64,000 nt of DNA from Bradymonas sediminis (GTDB lineage: Bacteria; Myxococcota_A; Bradymonadia; Bradymonadales; Bradymonadaceae), in assembly GCF_003258315.1 (NCBI RefSeq), contig NZ_CP030032.1, positions 4,447,501 to 4,511,500 of the forward strand, given 5' to 3'. A model generated the notes under the pieces. The model saw only the letters and a program-made list of their open reading frames with translations. It searched no databases and was not told the DNA's origin. Below, in pieces: positions 36,126-46,412 of the stretch (position 1 is its first letter; each line of letters begins with the position of its first letter). Position numbers and translations under genes: made by a program.

Positions 36126-36734
36126 ATGAACTCGACCGCCTCCACGAACGCCTCGCGCGCGCTGCGCCTCCTCCTCGCCCTGGTGCTGCTCAGCGGATTG
36201 CTGGGCCTGGGCGCGTGCGCGCACTCCCCCACCGACCAATCGATCGACGACCAGGCCGACCTGCAATTGACGGTGCAGACCTTCCACCGCGATATGCGCT
36301 GGATGCGCTGGGAGGCCGCGGCGATGGTCGTTTCGCCCGAGAAACGCGACGCATTTTTGGCGCGCTACGACGAGCTCGGCGAGGACTTCCACATCTCGAA
36401 TATCGAGATTAAGGCGCTCGAGCATCATAAGACGGAGGTCATCGTCGAGCTCGAGCAAGAGTCCTATATGAAGCCGGCGATGGTCGTGAAGAAGAAGCGC
36501 TATATCGAGGTCTGGAAGAAGCCGGAGAGCGACTGGTTTATGACCCGGCGCATGCTCAAAGACGACTACGTTAAGATGAAGAAACTCGAGGCCAAGCGCG
36601 CATTGCTCAAGGGTCAAAAATCCGGTGCGTCGGCCGAAAGCGATAGCGCCGAGACTCCTCAAGTGGCCGATGACGCGACCACCGATCCCAGCACGGACGA
36701 CGCGGAGTCTGATGATGCAACGACCATCGAATAA
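36126..36734 (+). CDS. Small lipoprotein, function unknown
   Basis: A 202-residue lipoprotein (lipobox LGAC, Cys31). The mature region (~40-155) is alpha/beta and rich in Lys, Arg and Met (FHRDMRWMRWEAAAMV, VVKKKRYIEVWKK), and the last ~35 residues are acidic and low in complexity (Asp/Thr/Ser). No clear family, though the shape recalls an NTF2-like fold. Start ATG 36126; it overlaps the next gene by 23 bp (frames differ), implying translational coupling. Confidence 0.8.
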   Translation: MNSTASTNASRALRLLLALVLLSGLLGLGACAHSPTDQSIDDQADLQLTVQTFHRDMRWMRWEAAAMVVSPEKRDAFLARYDELGEDFHISNIEIKALEHHKTEVIVELEQESYMKPAMVVKKKRYIEVWKKPESDWFMTRRMLKDDYVKMKKLEAKRALLKGQKSGASAESDSAETPQVADDATTDPSTDDAESDDATTIE

Positions 36735-37989
36735 ACGCCTGAACCCGCGCGCCGCGGCGACCCGCGCGCCGCGTATCCTCCTGATTTTACTCGCAATTAT
36801 AATAAGTCAGTCATTCTTTAGTGGCGCGGCTTTCGCTCAAACCTGCCCCTCCGAAGACGCCGATATCTTTCAGAGCACCCGGCGCGCGCGCTCCATCATC
36901 GCCGACTATAATCGACTCCACCGCGTCTACCGCGAGGACCTCGAGCGCAACCGCTTATTCCTGGAGCGCGAGGCGGGCAAGGCGATGAACTGGCGCTTCG
37001 ATATGGCCGGGGTTTTCAGCAATACGTCGACCTTCGATTTCGAGGCATGTACCAACCGCGGCGCCAGAGACGCGCGCGCCGGCACGATGACCGGCGGTGG
37101 CCTGGCGAGCATCGACCTCTATCAGCTGGGCGTGGGGCTTGAGGTGTTTGGGGTCTTCGTCGGAAACTCGGTCAACGCGGTCGCGACCGGCGACGGCTAC
37201 CAGGATCCAGTTGGCCTCGCATCGGTTCAGGAAAACGAGGCCATCTACGGCGCAAGGCTGGTGCTTCACGACTGGGCATCGCTGGTCGTCGGGTGGATTG
37301 AGACCGGTACGGTGCAGAATTATCCGGGGGATGATGGCCTGATTGTCGCCGCCGGCGACGCCCAAAGCCGAGCCCGCCAGCGCGCCTATATCGGCGTGGC
37401 GAGCCCCTTTGGCGACACGAGCCTGCACCTGCTCTACGCCCCCGAAGATATTCAATCCAACCTCATCGCGCTGCGCGCGGAAGCCCTGCCGCTGCCGGTC
37501 GACTTCGAGGCGGTCGGCGTCGCCGGCCTGGCCTATATCGAAGATGAGTCGCAGCTCACCCTGGAGTTGGGCCTCGCCCAGATCTGGGACACCTTCCTGG
37601 TCAGCTCGGAATTCGAGTTCAACCCGCTGCGCGTGCGCAGTCTAAGGGCGCGCGCCGAATGGACGGGCGGCCCCGAAAAGGTCGTGCGCGCCGAAGACAC
37701 CGACCCCTCGCCCCAGGTCGACACCTCCGGGGTGCTGCGCGTCGCGCTTGATCTCGGCGTCTTCGCCGAAGCGACCTATTTTAACTCCCGCCACCTCGAG
37801 GATCAGACCGGCGAAGATCACGCGTTCGGCACCGCATTCGGCCTGACGCTGCGCCCGGATGTAACGATTTTAATGCTCCAAATCGACACCTGGGCCGGCG
37901 TCAATCGCCCCGACGAACTCGCCCGCGTCAGCGACTTCGTCGACCATTGGCAATTCGGCATGCGCGTCCACGGACGGCTGGGCCTTTAA
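36712..37989 (+). CDS. Exported beta-rich protein, putative outer-membrane protein
   Basis: A ~425-residue protein with a signal peptide (hydrophobic core ILLILLAIIISQSFF, cleavage after AFA, Gln next). After a helical N-terminal part (~45-95) it has repeated amphipathic strands with Asp/Gly turns and ends HGRLGL. It resembles a small beta-barrel but I do not recognise the family. Start at the double ATG 36712/36715; the gene overlaps the lipoprotein gene and ends 23 bp before the converging M48 peptidase gene. The flippase, lipoprotein and this protein are probably one transcription unit for an envelope pathway. Confidence 0.7.
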   Translation: MMQRPSNKRLNPRAAATRAPRILLILLAIIISQSFFSGAAFAQTCPSEDADIFQSTRRARSIIADYNRLHRVYREDLERNRLFLEREAGKAMNWRFDMAGVFSNTSTFDFEACTNRGARDARAGTMTGGGLASIDLYQLGVGLEVFGVFVGNSVNAVATGDGYQDPVGLASVQENEAIYGARLVLHDWASLVVGWIETGTVQNYPGDDGLIVAAGDAQSRARQRAYIGVASPFGDTSLHLLYAPEDIQSNLIALRAEALPLPVDFEAVGVAGLAYIEDESQLTLELGLAQIWDTFLVSSEFEFNPLRVRSLRARAEWTGGPEKVVRAEDTDPSPQVDTSGVLRVALDLGVFAEATYFNSRHLEDQTGEDHAFGTAFGLTLRPDVTILMLQIDTWAGVNRPDELARVSDFVDHWQFGMRVHGRLGL

Positions 37990-38012
37990 ACAATTTCACG
38001 CGTCCGGCTCGC

Positions 38013-40166
38013 TCAGGCGACCTTTTGTGGCTCGGGCAAAAATGGCGGCAGGGGCACATCGATCACCGCGCACATCACGCGCAGCAGCTCGGCCTCCTGG
38101 GCCGTCACATCATCATCGGCGAGCACGCACGCGGCGGTCGCGCGCACGATGCGGTGTTTGATGCCGTTGGCGGCGCCCGCGATGCGGTCCAACGCGCGAT
38201 CAAGCTGCTCAAAGGAGCGCTCCGAGCTTGAGAAATACGGCAGTTGGTGGGCCGAAATATCGCCGCCTCGCCCAAGCGCCGCGATCCCCAGATCAAACGC
38301 ACGCCTCGCCTCGGCCGGGTTCCCGTGACTCCCCGCGTCGGCGAGGAACGACAGCAGAATCGCGATGTCGGGGCGCAGCGGCGACACCGAATAGAAGGTC
38401 GCGATATGGTAGGGTTGGTCTTCGCGGCTCGCGTGGGTCGCCTCGAGCCGGTGGCGCAGCAATTTTTTGAGGGCGAACTCAAACACCGTGACCTTCTGGT
38501 CCGCCTCAATGAGGTGGTCGATGATTACGAGAAATTGCTCGTATTGCCCGCGCGACATCGAGCGCAAGGCGGGCACCAAAACCTCGAGCAACGGCAGCCG
38601 AAGCGTAGGGTCCAATTGCGAAAGATCACGGGTCGACCGCCCGGCTTCATTGAACATATCGGGCGTTAATTCTCGGCGAAGCACCTCCACCTGGGCGCGG
38701 CGCATCTGATGATCCGGGTCCAAAAGCAGCGCGAACGCGATCGTCGCGGCGCCGAAGGGGTCTTGGGCGCGCGCCTGAAGCGGCTCCGGAATGGCCGAGA
38801 GTAGCTCCCGGGCACGATCAACATGCTCGGTCGACATCTGCCCCACCGAATCCACGGCGGCTGCGGCGTTCAGCGGCGCCTGCGATGGTCTGGGGCGCTG
38901 CGGCCCGGCGCCGTCAGACAGGACGGCGCCGGCGACCAGAATATCACCCACCGCCTGCACGGCCGCCCGTTTTGAGCGCCCCGACTTCAGATCCTCCAAC
39001 CCCTGGCCGGTGAGCACCGACGAAATAGGGTCGCCATGCCGATGATGCTTCGGCTGATTTGCCTGCTGCTCAGCGCGCTTCATCGCGGGCGTCGGGTGGA
39101 CGATGGCGAAGGCCCCGCTAAAATAGGGGTCGATGCGCCGCACCCGATCTTGTAGCGGCGGATGTGTCGAGAAAAGCCCATCGAACCAATAGGATCTGTC
39201 GACGCCATTGCCGAAAAACATATGACTGATTTCCTCGGCGTTCACCGACTTGATCTTCGAGCCTTGCGGCCAGCCACCAATCTTTTTGAGCGCCCCGGCA
39301 AGCCCCGCGGGGTTTCGGGTAAACTGAACGGCCGAGGCGTCGGCCAAATATTCGCGTTGACGGCTGATCGCGCTCTTGATGACTCGCCCGATCAAGCGGC
39401 CGCCGTAGCCGATGACAATCAGGGCCGCGCCGACCGCGATAAGCGGCACGCCACCGCCGTCATTCTTGCTGCGAGTCCGACTCTTGGAGCCGCCAAGTCC
39501 AAGACGAAAGAGCGTATACCCCGCCACGCCGATCATCAGGATCCCGTGAAGAATACCGATCATCCGGATATTCAAGCGCATATCCCCGTTGAGGATATGG
39601 CTGAATTCGTGGGCGATCACCCCCTGGAGTTCGTCTCGAGTCAACAGCTGCATGGCGCCCTTGCTCACCGCGATGGCGGCGTTATTCGGCGAGAAGCCGG
39701 CCGCGAACGCGTTGATGCTTGGCTCATGGTCGAGCACGTAGAGCAGCGGCACCGACACGCCACTTGCGATGGCCATCTCCTGGACCACATTGATCAGTCG
39801 CTGCTCATCCGGGTCATTGGTGCGCAGGTCGATAAATTTACCGCCCAATTGCTCGCACACCAGGCTGCCGCCGCCGCGCGCGAGCTCCCGGATCTTCAGG
39901 TAGGTGCCCCCGCCGACCACCACGATGGTGCCCGTCGTCGCGATGAGAAATGACTTAAGATCCCACCACAAATAGCGCGAATCGGCGCTAAAATCGAAGA
40001 AACCGCCCGCTCCTTTTGATTCCACATAGATTTGCACGCCCTTAAAAGCGAATAGCGTGACAAAATAGAGGCTGACGATCGTCAGCAGCAACGCCAGGCC
40101 AAAGAGGACGACCAGACGGGTGGTGTTCTTTCGGGCAATATCCTGGTGTTCGAAGAAATTATTCAT
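38013..40166 (-). CDS. M48 (HtpX-like) membrane metallopeptidase with TerB-like C-terminus
   Basis: A 717-residue protein. Two membrane spans in the first ~110 residues, then a zinc peptidase domain with HEFSH (residues 186-190), a further span and the second Glu region; it matches HtpX/M48B-type proteases, which cleave misfolded membrane proteins. The C-terminal ~330 residues are an addition: a region rich in Arg/Ala and, near the end, a helical TerB-like part (RATAACVLADDDVTAQEAELLRVMC). The lemA gene is upstream by ~95 bp (40263), the usual lemA-htpX pairing. The M48-LemA pair is thought to work in envelope quality control. Confidence 0.92.
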   Translation of the reverse strand: MNNFFEHQDIARKNTTRLVVLFGLALLLTIVSLYFVTLFAFKGVQIYVESKGAGGFFDFSADSRYLWWDLKSFLIATTGTIVVVGGGTYLKIRELARGGGSLVCEQLGGKFIDLRTNDPDEQRLINVVQEMAIASGVSVPLLYVLDHEPSINAFAAGFSPNNAAIAVSKGAMQLLTRDELQGVIAHEFSHILNGDMRLNIRMIGILHGILMIGVAGYTLFRLGLGGSKSRTRSKNDGGGVPLIAVGAALIVIGYGGRLIGRVIKSAISRQREYLADASAVQFTRNPAGLAGALKKIGGWPQGSKIKSVNAEEISHMFFGNGVDRSYWFDGLFSTHPPLQDRVRRIDPYFSGAFAIVHPTPAMKRAEQQANQPKHHRHGDPISSVLTGQGLEDLKSGRSKRAAVQAVGDILVAGAVLSDGAGPQRPRPSQAPLNAAAAVDSVGQMSTEHVDRARELLSAIPEPLQARAQDPFGAATIAFALLLDPDHQMRRAQVEVLRRELTPDMFNEAGRSTRDLSQLDPTLRLPLLEVLVPALRSMSRGQYEQFLVIIDHLIEADQKVTVFEFALKKLLRHRLEATHASREDQPYHIATFYSVSPLRPDIAILLSFLADAGSHGNPAEARRAFDLGIAALGRGGDISAHQLPYFSSSERSFEQLDRALDRIAGAANGIKHRIVRATAACVLADDDVTAQEAELLRVMCAVIDVPLPPFLPEPQKVA

Positions 40167-40262
40167 CGCTCAGGTCGCATGGGTCCGGCACAAAAAGTCA
40201 GCGCTAGACATCAGCGCTGACTTTCGGAGCCCTAAATCGGGGGGAAAGAACCTCAACCCAAC

Positions 40263-40856
40263 TCAACCAAAGGCGACCTTCGGCGCGCGGCGCTCTTCTT
40301 CGACTTCGAGTTCGAAGAGCGTCGCCGGGCGAAAGCCCAGGGAGCCCGCGACGAGGACCGCCGGGAAGGTTTCACGCTTGATATTATAGGAGGTGACCGC
40401 GTCGTTGAACGCCTGGCGCGCGAACGCGATGCGGTTCTCGGTGGAGGCCAACTCCTCCTGAAGGCGCTGCATTTGCTGGTCGGCCTTCAGCTCGGGGTAG
40501 TCCTCAACCGTGACCATCAGTCGGCCAAGCGCGCCGCTGAGCGAGGACTCGGCGCCCATCATCCCCTTCATCGCAGCCGAGTCGCTGGGGTTATTGGATG
40601 CCTGCTTGCCCGCCGTCTGCGCGATATTTCGCGCCTGAATCACCGCCTCAAAGGTCTCGCGCTCGTGGGTCATATAGCCCTTGGCGATCTCGACGAGGTT
40701 CGGGATCAGGTCATGGCGCCGCTTCAATTGCACGTCGATCTGCGCGAAAGCATTCTCGAAGCGATTACGCCCTGTCACCAACTTATTATAAATGCTGACA
40801 AAAAATAGTCCGCAGAGAACCATCACACCAATCAGAACAGCGAGCGCGATCCACAT
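40263..40856 (-). CDS. lemA: LemA-family membrane protein
   Basis: A 197-residue protein with an N-terminal membrane span (MWIALAVLIGVMVLCGLFFVSI) followed by the LemA signature YNKLVTGRNRFENAFAQIDVQLKRRHDLIPNL-type region, here YNKLVTGRNRF and DVQLKRRHDLIPNL, then KADQQMQRLQEELASTENRI. Mostly helical; a type II-like membrane protein with the bulk outside. Start chosen at ATG 40856, with AGAGG 7 nt upstream; the frame reaches 40880. Co-transcribed with the M48 peptidase gene. Confidence 0.95.
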   Translation of the reverse strand: MWIALAVLIGVMVLCGLFFVSIYNKLVTGRNRFENAFAQIDVQLKRRHDLIPNLVEIAKGYMTHERETFEAVIQARNIAQTAGKQASNNPSDSAAMKGMMGAESSLSGALGRLMVTVEDYPELKADQQMQRLQEELASTENRIAFARQAFNDAVTSYNIKRETFPAVLVAGSLGFRPATLFELEVEEERRAPKVAFG

Positions 40857-40949
40857 AGTCAACCTCTGTGAGGGGTACATTGAACTCAGGCCAATTACCT
40901 AGAGTTCCAGCTTAATTCCACGGTGATCCTGCGTCCAGCGTGAACGCGT

Positions 40950-43934
40950 TTATGGCGTACGCTGGAGCAGCGAGATCGGCGTATCGGGCTCCACATTCTC
41001 AACTTCCGGCACATCACCCCAATCGCGCAACTTTTCGGGCAAGGTCAGGTTCACCTCCGGCAGCGGCCCATCGCCATAGAGCCCGGCGTAGGTCACATAG
41101 CTGGTAAACACCTTGCGCACGTAGCCGCGGGCTTCCCGATAGGTGATGGACTCCACCCAGGCGTCGAGCTCGCGGTCGCCGAAGCGCTCAAACCAATCCT
41201 TGAGCGGCGCCGGCCCGGCATTATACCCGGCCAGGGCCAGGGCGATGCGGTCGGACGCGAACGCCGTCTGCACCCGGATATACATCGTCCCAAGGCGCAC
41301 ATTGGTCTCGGGCTCGACCATCTTCGCGCGGCTCAGGCGCCCGGAGGTGTCCAGGAAGGTGCGCTGGGTATAGCGCGCCGTCCCCGGCATCAATTGCATC
41401 AGGCCCATCGCGCCGGCGTAGCTTGAGACACCCTCGCGAAAACCACTCTCCTGGCGAATAATCGCCTGCACCAAAAACGGCGAAACCTCGTATTGGGTGC
41501 CGTATTGATGCGACAGGTCCATATAATTGAGCGGAAAAGCCACGCCCCAATCGCGCAAATTCTGATGCGTGATAAGCGACTGGTCGATATGATTTTTCAT
41601 GATCCAATGGGCGTTACTCGCGTCGCCGTTGGCCAGATAAACCGCCGCCAAGAACTCGTGCACGCGCTGCGGCTTGGGGTAGATCGACGCCTGGTCGCGA
41701 ATCGAGGAGATCGCATCGGCGTACAGGCCCAGACGGCTATATTCGGCCGCAATATGCAGGCGAGCATCGTCGGGAACGCGCACACGCGTGAGGTCCTGGA
41801 GGTCGGCTTGGGTCATCTGGGAGCGCGGAATATGCACCACCGGTTTCATCTGCGCCGACTTCATACGCGCGACCGCCAGGCGACCATACCAGGTCAGCGG
41901 GCCACGATTGATCGTCGTCTGCAGCGCGACCTGCGCCGCCTGCAAATCACCGCCCTTAAGCAGCGCCACGCCGAGCCAATATTGCGCCTTGAGCCCCATC
42001 GTGAGCTCGGAGGCGTCTTTGACCTGCGGATACTCCGCGATCAGACGCCGCAGCGGCGCCTCCATCGCAGCAAAGTCTTCCATCAGATACGCGCTAAACG
42101 CGCTGCCCCAGAGCGCCTTGGGGACCATCTTGCTCTCGGGATAATTCTCGAGCATCCGGGCGAATCGCTCGCGGGCCTGCTCATGAAGACCCAAATATTG
42201 GCTCAGGCGACCGGCCTCAAAAAGCGACTGATCGCAGAGCGTATGGCCCGGGTATTCGGAGCAAACACGCTCATAGAGCGCGATGGCCTCGGGGTCGCGG
42301 TCCAGACGACGCAGCGCCTTGGCCCACCCAAAATACATGCGCGGGCGAACCATCGGGTCTTTGACCAACTTCTCGGCCTGGGCGTAGAGCTCGGCGGCGT
42401 GCTCGCGCTTTCGCTGCTGCTCCGCCTGCATCGCCTGGCGATACAGGCCCCACCCCTTGATCTCGGAGCCGGAGACGCCGCGCAACTTCGCGTTCTCCAC
42501 CGAGACTTCCCGCGCGGTCTTAAATTTCCCGCGCTGGATCAGCTCGCGCATGCGGTCCACCCGCTCGCCAAAATCAAAGACCTTCTTGCTGGCGAGCTTA
42601 TCCAGCCGCGCCAGGCGCGCCTCGACCTGATCACCGATATTCCACGAGCGCGTGTCCCGATAGATCTCGAGCATCATCGCGGCGGCTTCGTCGTAGCGCT
42701 TCGCCTTCTCCAAAATCTCAACATGGGCCGAGCGGATCTGGTATTTGTACCAACCGCTCGTTTGCTGGGCGAGGAGGGTCTCAAGGTCATTAATCGCGTC
42801 GGCTACCTTGCCGTCGGCGGCGACCTTCTTTGCGCCGCGAATGCGCTGGTAAAGATGCTCGCTCTCATCCTCTTCGTACCCGTCATGCCCCTCCGGCAGG
42901 CCCAGGCGAATCCGCGCCAGCCTCGCCACGACACCCTGATCGGCGTGCGCAAGCTCGGTGAGCGTCTTCTTGCCCCGGGCGGCGTGCGCGCTGGTGCACA
43001 TCTCGATGCGCGCCACCGCGTAGCGAATCGCCGGCTCGGTGTCCGCGTCCGGCGTGCCTACGACTTCGTTGGCCAGCTTATAGGCCTCGTTGCACTCATC
43101 GGCCTTGAGCAGGCGCATCGCCTCAAGCCAGCGCGGGTCCTTAATATACGGCGACAACACCAGCGTCGGGCTATCGTTGCGCAGGAGCTTGCCCGCGAAC
43201 TCATTGATGATAGAGAAGTCGACCGTCTCACCGAGGGCGTCAAAAGGATTAAAACGGTCCAAGACGCGGCGATTTACGCGCCCCTCTTCGACCGTCTCTT
43301 CCGGCGCGGCGTCATACTCAACCACGGCTCTGGCCACCGGTGCGGCGTCTTGAGCCGAGGCGGCGTCGCCCTGCCCCGAGAGCAGGTCATCGGCCGACGG
43401 AAGCGCCCCGCCCGAGGTATGCCCGAGCGCCGAGACCTCTTCCCTAGCCGCCCCCACATCCTCGCTCGCGCCACTGGCGAGCGATGCTTTTTCTGGTGAT
43501 TCCTCGGTGGCGATTTCGCCGGCGACCTGCAGGGCGCTCGCGCGAATTTGGCCGACCGCGCGGCGTACCTGAATCGGGGGCTTCGACGACTTCGGCACCC
43601 GCCATGCGTTCTCATCGGGTTCGGCTGCAATATCTGAGGCGATCTCGGCGGCCTCGACCTCATCATTTGCCGACGCCGACTCCGCGACCGCATCCGTCTC
43701 CTCGCCCAGCAAGCGCTCAGCCGATGGCAATACCCGATCCAACGCCTCCTCGGCCGACAGATCTGACGCCGCGTCTTCGGCCTCGACCTCGACATTTAGC
43801 GTCTTCGGCACGGTTTGCGCCGCCGACGTTGACGCGCAAAAGCTCAATAAAATCAACACGCTAAGCGATATAATCGCGTGCCGATTCTGGCGCCGAACGC
43901 GCTGATTGGAGAGGGGATTTACAGTCTTTTTCAT
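40950..43934 (-). CDS. Soluble-type lytic murein transglycosylase with long TPR array
   Basis: A ~994-residue protein with a signal peptide (hydrophobic ISLSVLILLSFCAS, cleavage near SAA), a low-complexity Ala/Glu/Ser region (~40-250), ~500 residues of TPR/alpha-helical repeats (like the doughnut domain of Slt70) and a C-terminal SLT domain (~805-960): QESGF (catalytic Glu), GAMGLMQLMPGTA, and ALAGYNAGP. It cleaves peptidoglycan between MurNAc and GlcNAc, forming 1,6-anhydro ends, in the periplasm. Slt70 is ~620 residues, so this one has an extended N-terminus. Start ATG 43934 is at the expected distance from the signal peptide; the frame runs to 44000. It lies downstream of argH, ~195 bp. 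Confidence 0.93.
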   Translation of the reverse strand: MKKTVNPLSNQRVRRQNRHAIISLSVLILLSFCASTSAAQTVPKTLNVEVEAEDAASDLSAEEALDRVLPSAERLLGEETDAVAESASANDEVEAAEIASDIAAEPDENAWRVPKSSKPPIQVRRAVGQIRASALQVAGEIATEESPEKASLASGASEDVGAAREEVSALGHTSGGALPSADDLLSGQGDAASAQDAAPVARAVVEYDAAPEETVEEGRVNRRVLDRFNPFDALGETVDFSIINEFAGKLLRNDSPTLVLSPYIKDPRWLEAMRLLKADECNEAYKLANEVVGTPDADTEPAIRYAVARIEMCTSAHAARGKKTLTELAHADQGVVARLARIRLGLPEGHDGYEEDESEHLYQRIRGAKKVAADGKVADAINDLETLLAQQTSGWYKYQIRSAHVEILEKAKRYDEAAAMMLEIYRDTRSWNIGDQVEARLARLDKLASKKVFDFGERVDRMRELIQRGKFKTAREVSVENAKLRGVSGSEIKGWGLYRQAMQAEQQRKREHAAELYAQAEKLVKDPMVRPRMYFGWAKALRRLDRDPEAIALYERVCSEYPGHTLCDQSLFEAGRLSQYLGLHEQARERFARMLENYPESKMVPKALWGSAFSAYLMEDFAAMEAPLRRLIAEYPQVKDASELTMGLKAQYWLGVALLKGGDLQAAQVALQTTINRGPLTWYGRLAVARMKSAQMKPVVHIPRSQMTQADLQDLTRVRVPDDARLHIAAEYSRLGLYADAISSIRDQASIYPKPQRVHEFLAAVYLANGDASNAHWIMKNHIDQSLITHQNLRDWGVAFPLNYMDLSHQYGTQYEVSPFLVQAIIRQESGFREGVSSYAGAMGLMQLMPGTARYTQRTFLDTSGRLSRAKMVEPETNVRLGTMYIRVQTAFASDRIALALAGYNAGPAPLKDWFERFGDRELDAWVESITYREARGYVRKVFTSYVTYAGLYGDGPLPEVNLTLPEKLRDWGDVPEVENVEPDTPISLLQRTP

Positions 43935-44101
43935 GTCATTACCCAAGATTCGCATCCTTGCTATCCCGGAAATATAAATTGGCGATGAAGTACAGCCCAA
44001 CTCAATATACTCGCCTGCGATTGAAAGGGCAAAAAAATCAATTCTTTCGCTGAGTTCGAGATTTCTAAGGGTGTGAAATCATTGAAAAATCGAATTCGCG
44101 A

Positions 44102-44125
44102 TTCTAAATCGTCCCTGATTTAGAA
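44102..44125 (-). terminator. Hairpin after the arginine operon
   Basis: TTCTAAATC (44102-44110) and GATTTAGAA (44117-44125) form a perfect 9-bp stem with a 6-nt loop, directly after the argH stop on the minus strand. The T-rich stretch occurs about 15 nt later, so it is a weak intrinsic terminator at best. Confidence 0.5.
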
Positions 44126-44130
44126 GCAAC

Positions 44131-45417
44131 TTAAAGCGTCGCCAATCGCGCGCGCAACACGTCGAGTTTCAGGTCCGCGCAAGCCCCCGGAGAGGTCCGA
44201 CTGGCGAGGCTCTGCGCGGGTGTTCGGTCCTTGAGAAGATCGAATTCCGCGGCCACCTGCACATAGGCTTCGCGAAACGGAAGCCCTTGCTTCGCGAGCT
44301 CGATCGCCCGGTCGGTCGCGTACATCGCCGGGGCGATCGCCTCGGCCAAACGCGCCTCATTAAAGCGAAGCGCGCCCAGCAACTCCGGCATAATCGCCAG
44401 GGCGTCGAGCCCGCGCGACATCGCGCGCAAAACCGGCCCCTTCGACGCCTGCAGGTCACGCTGATACCCGCTCGGCAGCGACAAGATCGCCTGCAGCTCC
44501 GCCATCGCCCCCTGCACCACGCCATAAGACGCGCGCAATAACTCCACCACGTCCGGGTTGCGCTTATTCGGCATGATCGACGAGCCGGTCGTAAACCGGT
44601 CCGGCAGCTCCACGAAGTCAAACTCGGCGGTGCAAAAAAGACTCAAATCCCAGGCCACCCGCCGCACATCGAGCAACGCCTGCCCCAGCGCCATCAACGC
44701 TTGAAGCTCGAATTTCCCACGACTATTCTGCGCATAGATCGGGTTGATCTGCATGCGCTCAAAGCCCAGGTCCTCGGTCACACCCTCGCGGTCGAGCCCC
44801 AGATTCACCCCGTACCCGGCCGCCGTCCCCAGCGGATTCGTGTCGATATAACCCGCCGTGTCGCGGGCGAGCCGGGCGTTGTCGATAAAGGCCTCGGCGA
44901 AGCCCGCAAACCACATCCCGGTCGAAGACGGCACCGCCCGCTGCAGATGCGTATAACCCGGCATCGGCACGTCATCACGCTCCGCCCGCTCCAGGCACAC
45001 CCCCGCGATCTCCTTCGCATACGCGCCGATCTGCGCCAGCACGTCGCGCAGATAAAGCCGCGACGCCACCAGAATCTGGTCATTGCGGCTTCGCCCGGTA
45101 TGCACCTTCCGCCCCGCATCCCCGAGCTTCTCGATCAAATACGCCTCAATCGCCGAGTGGCAATCCTCATAGCGCTCATCGAGCGCAAACTCCCCGCGCT
45201 CAAACGCCTCGCCGAGCTGCGCCAGCGCCGCCAGCAGCGCGTCGCGCTCCGCGTCTTCGAGCAGGCCAATGCGACCCAAACCGCGCACATGCGCCTGCGA
45301 GGCGCGGATATCATAGGCAAATAGCTGGCGGTCGAGCACGACGTCGTCGCCGGCGCAAAAACGCATGATACGCGCGTCGATTTTGGCGTTGCCTTTGTTC
45401 CAGATTGGGTCGCTCAT
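44131..45417 (-). CDS. argH: Argininosuccinate lyase ArgH
   Basis: A 428-residue protein with the fumarase/aspartase superfamily signature GSSIMPNKRNPD near residues 278-289 and the ASL motifs HTGRSRNDQ and GYTHLQRAVPSS. It splits argininosuccinate into arginine and fumarate, the last step. It overlaps the argC stop by 4 bp (ATGA), so it is translationally coupled to argC. Last gene of the arg operon. Confidence 0.96.
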   Translation of the reverse strand: MSDPIWNKGNAKIDARIMRFCAGDDVVLDRQLFAYDIRASQAHVRGLGRIGLLEDAERDALLAALAQLGEAFERGEFALDERYEDCHSAIEAYLIEKLGDAGRKVHTGRSRNDQILVASRLYLRDVLAQIGAYAKEIAGVCLERAERDDVPMPGYTHLQRAVPSSTGMWFAGFAEAFIDNARLARDTAGYIDTNPLGTAAGYGVNLGLDREGVTEDLGFERMQINPIYAQNSRGKFELQALMALGQALLDVRRVAWDLSLFCTAEFDFVELPDRFTTGSSIMPNKRNPDVVELLRASYGVVQGAMAELQAILSLPSGYQRDLQASKGPVLRAMSRGLDALAIMPELLGALRFNEARLAEAIAPAMYATDRAIELAKQGLPFREAYVQVAAEFDLLKDRTPAQSLASRTSPGACADLKLDVLRARLATL

Positions 45418-46412
45418 GTGTTTTTCTCGGAAGTATCAGTATCGAGGTTTATCCCCGCCAACTCATCAAACCCACACGCCAAATTCGCGTTCTGCAACGC
45501 CTGGGTCGCCGCCCCTTTAAGCAGGTTATCCAGCGTCACCACCAACGCCAGACGCTCGCCGGCCGCATCGACTTCGATGCCGCCGATGCGCAAAAAATGC
45601 TTGCCGGCGTTGTCTTTGACCAGCGGAATCGCATCGCAGATCTCGACCAGCGCCTCGCCCGCATAAAAGGCGTCGAATCGCTCGCGAATCTGGGCCGCCG
45701 AGTGGGGCCTGGCGAGCTGCACCGAGAGGGTGAGCGTGATGCCGCGGAAATACGGGGCGACGTGTGGGCTAAAGCCGACGCGGTGGCCGAGGTGGTGGCT
45801 GGCTTCGGCCTCGTGGATATGCCCGGTGAGGCTATAGGGCATGAGGTTATCGCGCAGGATATTGAGGTCGTTCTTGGGCGAAGGCGTGGCGCCGGCGCCG
45901 CTATATCCGGAGACGCCAAACGCCATCGGCGGGGCGATCGCGAGCTCGACGACCGGCGCCAGGCCGAGCTGGATGCCGGTGGCGTAGCAGCCGGGGTTGG
46001 CGATGCGCGTGGCGCCTCGGATGGTGTCGCGGAAGCGCTCCGGCATCCCGTAGGTCCAGTCGCGGTCGAAGCGGTGGTCGGCGCTGATATCGATGATGAT
46101 GGTGTCGGGCTTCGTGCGCTCGATGGCCGCGACGAAGTCACCCGATATCTTATTTGGCAGCGCGAGCACGCAGACGTCGGCGCCCTTTTGGGCGACGTCC
46201 TCGGGCGATAATTCCTCGAAGCGCAGGTCGCCCGTGAAGCGGTCGATATGGTCGCTGAGCGGGGTTCCGGCGAGCTCGCGGGAGCTGACGTATTGGAGCT
46301 CGAAGCCCGGATGATTCGCCAGCAGGCCGATGAGCTCGGCGCCGGTGAAACCGCGCGCGCCGACGATGCCAAGCGTCTTGCTCGGCGTCTTCTTTTGGCT
46401 CGATTCAGACAT
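45414..46412 (-). CDS. argC: N-acetyl-gamma-glutamyl-phosphate reductase ArgC
   Basis: A 332-residue NADP-dependent enzyme: N-terminal GIVGARGFTGAELIGLL (nucleotide loop), and catalytic Cys in NPGCYATG at about residue 142, with the conserved His-containing segments further on. It reduces N-acetylglutamyl phosphate to N-acetylglutamate semialdehyde. It overlaps argB/A by 8 bp and argH by 4 bp. Confidence 0.95.
   Translation of the reverse strand: MSESSQKKTPSKTLGIVGARGFTGAELIGLLANHPGFELQYVSSRELAGTPLSDHIDRFTGDLRFEELSPEDVAQKGADVCVLALPNKISGDFVAAIERTKPDTIIIDISADHRFDRDWTYGMPERFRDTIRGATRIANPGCYATGIQLGLAPVVELAIAPPMAFGVSGYSGAGATPSPKNDLNILRDNLMPYSLTGHIHEAEASHHLGHRVGFSPHVAPYFRGITLTLSVQLARPHSAAQIRERFDAFYAGEALVEICDAIPLVKDNAGKHFLRIGGIEVDAAGERLALVVTLDNLLKGAATQALQNANLACGFDELAGINLDTDTSEKNT

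Noticed and set aside
41493..43499. A 668-residue plus-strand open frame
   Set aside because: Antisense to the lytic transglycosylase, which has TPR and SLT domains on the minus strand.
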